The notes beneath the pieces were generated by a model. The model searched no databases. It was not told the DNA's origin and saw only the letters and a program-made list of their open reading frames with translations. A stretch of DNA of 64,000 nt from Flammeovirgaceae bacterium UBA6059. Lineage in GTDB: Bacteria > Bacteroidota > Bacteroidia > Cytophagales > Cyclobacteriaceae. Both the position numbers and the translations under genes were made by a program. The stretch spans positions 1 through 64,000 of the forward strand of contig DIYH01000002.1 in assembly GCA_002435755.1 (NCBI GenBank), given 5' to 3'. Below are positions 62,558-64,000 of the stretch, in pieces; position 1 is the stretch's first letter, and each line of letters starts with the position of its first letter.

Positions 62558-62685
62558 TGTTTGAATAAAAATTTCAGTCCGTCTAAAAGATCGGGATCGT
62601 ATGATAACTTTTATGAATTAGGAAGTAATTACGGCAGATGCGTAGTAATATCTTGGTATACTTGAGGAAAGGTTAACTTCTATAA

Positions 62686-64000
62686 ATGGTTTCTCAAAAA
62701 GCCTTTAAGCGACCAGATAAGTTGATTGCCAATCTCAGCTTGGTTATTCTGATTATCTGGACCTCATTTATATTCAATAACAAAAACGGTGACCCGGGAT
62801 TTGCTATCAGACATCTGGGTATGTCTTTATTTTGCTTTTTTTTCTTAGCCTATTTCTTCATTTATCGACAGCTCAAACTACCACAGATTAGCAGGCTTCA
62901 GTTATTAGGTCTTGTTTCTTATTTGAGCTTTTCTTTAGTTGGAATTATATCTGCTTTTCTCGGAGTAAATGCTATTGAGGGCATATTCCCATTCTTGATC
63001 AATGTAAACTTGGTCTTGTTGATATGTATCAGCATGTACATGTTTTCGAATGGAATCGATATAAAGTTCTTGTCCTTCCTTATCACAGTTATTGGGGGTA
63101 TATCGGGCTCTTTTGGAATACTGCAATATTATGATTTAGTCCCGGATATTCTGATATCCGGTGCACCCCCCACCGCTTTACAGTTCAACAGGAACTTTTT
63201 CGGATCATCTCAAGTGCTGGTTCTACCCTTTGCTTCAACGGCCTGTATATATTTAAACGGACGAAACAAATACATTTCGATCACCTGTTTGGCCATTGTT
63301 TTGACCAGTATAGCCGTTTCTGAAACCAGGTCTGCAGTTCTGTCACTATTGATTTTTGGATTTGTGGTAATTCTGGCGGTAGTAACACACCTGCGACGAA
63401 GTGCGACGATCAAGATAAATAAGAAACTAGTATGGTCAGCAATAGCTCTTGCTATTATAGCTGGTCTTGTTTTGGGGCACAATTACTTTAATAGTGTCTC
63501 AAATGGGTTGAATGCCTATTTAAAAAGTGATAATCCTTTTCGACGACAAAGCTCGATCGAAGAACGCCTCACTATTTGGGAAGGCTCAATTGATATTTTA
63601 AAATCAAGCTCTGTTTACGGTGTAGGTTTTGGGAATTGGAAAATTCATTACGCCAATAACCCCTATCAACCGAATAGGGTCAAGTCAGGTAGGGTGGTGC
63701 TTTCAAAAGCCCATAATGTTTATCTCGAAATACTCTGCGAAACAGGTATAATCGGTTTCCTAGCATATGCCGGATTTGTGCTGATTATCTTCAAGATACT
63801 GATTTCTTCAAGTATTGGTAATTCATACGTTTTTCTGTTTGGAGCTGGGTTTTTAGCATATTTATCCGATTATTTTTTCAGTTTCGGTAATTACCAGCCT
63901 ACTCATATGGTGTACTCCGGCCTTATGATCGGTTTTATTATGAGTCTCTCTGGTGCGAATAATAATACTAAATCATCAATTCGAATCCCAAAATTGGCTA
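62686..64000 (+). CDS. O-antigen ligase / Wzy-like membrane protein (partial, runs off right edge)
   Basis: The frame is open from ATG 62686 to the window end (438 codons, no stop). There are about 9-10 membrane segments. The family PF04932 region includes ETRSAVLSLLIFG and, after a long periplasmic loop, RLTIWEGSIDILKSSSVYGVGFGNWK and KAHNVYLEILCETGIIGFLAY, the conserved Arg- and His-containing motifs of WaaL/Wzy enzymes. It would link or polymerise surface glycans. An unrelated reading frame on the other strand (62935-63126) is a shadow. Confidence 0.88.
   Translation, partial: MVSQKAFKRPDKLIANLSLVILIIWTSFIFNNKNGDPGFAIRHLGMSLFCFFFLAYFFIYRQLKLPQISRLQLLGLVSYLSFSLVGIISAFLGVNAIEGIFPFLINVNLVLLICISMYMFSNGIDIKFLSFLITVIGGISGSFGILQYYDLVPDILISGAPPTALQFNRNFFGSSQVLVLPFASTACIYLNGRNKYISITCLAIVLTSIAVSETRSAVLSLLIFGFVVILAVVTHLRRSATIKINKKLVWSAIALAIIAGLVLGHNYFNSVSNGLNAYLKSDNPFRRQSSIEERLTIWEGSIDILKSSSVYGVGFGNWKIHYANNPYQPNRVKSGRVVLSKAHNVYLEILCETGIIGFLAYAGFVLIIFKILISSSIGNSYVFLFGAGFLAYLSDYFFSFGNYQPTHMVYSGLMIGFIMSLSGANNNTKSSIRIPKLA

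Larger units (their letters stand above)
62148..62685. other. metY leader and divergent intergenic region
   Basis: This 538-nt region carries on its minus strand the promoter, SAM aptamer, short ORFs and hairpins listed separately, together a leader of about 370 nt. The right end (62558-62685) must hold the promoter of the plus-strand polysaccharide gene; TATACTTG at 62657-62664 is a weak -7 candidate. No protein gene of normal length was found. Confidence 0.7.

Overview
The window looks like chromosomal DNA of a member of the Bacteroidota, most likely a marine or environmental Cytophagales-type bacterium. Evidence for this: a TonB-dependent receptor with an N-terminal CarboxypepD_reg-like domain paired with a DUF4249 lipoprotein, two LytS/LytTR two-component pairs, DUF4097 proteins behind an ECF sigma factor, outer-membrane proteins ending in a C-terminal Phe, almost no Shine-Dalgarno sequences, and a TTTG-N20-TAnnTTTG promoter in front of metY. 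I saw no rRNA, tRNA, CRISPR array, phage or insertion sequence.

Layout. 1-2951 (minus) is the 5' part of a large secreted LamG/beta-helix protein that runs off the left edge. 3229-8912 holds a secreted TPR-CHAT protein, a small lipoprotein, an indoleamine 2,3-dioxygenase and small unknowns. 9257-19300 is a nitrogen-assimilation cluster on the plus strand: Amt transporter, OmpL-like porin, type II glutamine synthetase and both glutamate synthase subunits, with strong hairpins between the genes. 19343-29434 is mixed metabolism: an aldose-1-epimerase-like protein, a D-aminoacylase-like lipoprotein, a thioesterase, an MBL hydrolase, a TSUP permease, a LytS/LytTR pair, a cupin, phosphatidylserine decarboxylase and YbjQ. 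29449-32390 (minus) is an ECF sigma / anti-sigma-HEAT / two DUF4097 operon. 33-37.5 kb (minus) is a TonB receptor, DUF4249, histidine kinase and LytTR regulator unit whose genes abut or overlap.

37.6-48.4 kb (minus) is a long fatty-acid beta-oxidation block: two acyl-CoA dehydrogenases, two hydratase/dehydrogenase fusions, a thiolase and an alpha-methylacyl-CoA racemase. One dehydrogenase and the racemase each carry an SCP2 lipid-carrier domain. 48.6-52.6 kb (plus) is an Anbu (bacterial proteasome homologue) operon with its ATP-grasp, alpha-E and transglutaminase partners. Then come an AAA_14/DUF4143 ATPase with 32-bp operator-like repeats, a FadI-like thiolase, an AsmA-family protein and a PLP decarboxylase. 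59.8-62.6 kb (minus) is metY-metX, and an O-antigen-ligase-like membrane protein runs off the right edge.

The strongest candidate for something undescribed is the 350-nt metY-metX leader (minus strand, about 62519 to 62148). It combines a good Bacteroidota promoter, a SAM-I class aptamer, a 12-codon ORF whose AUG overlaps the closing helix of the aptamer, and further down a minimal ORF reading Met-Cys-Cys-Cys-Cys-stop. The last Cys and stop codons of that ORF lie in the 5' arm of a perfect 9-bp hairpin. This suggests one mRNA that senses both SAM (aptamer) and cysteine (ribosome position on the four Cys codons). This is inference from sequence and untested.
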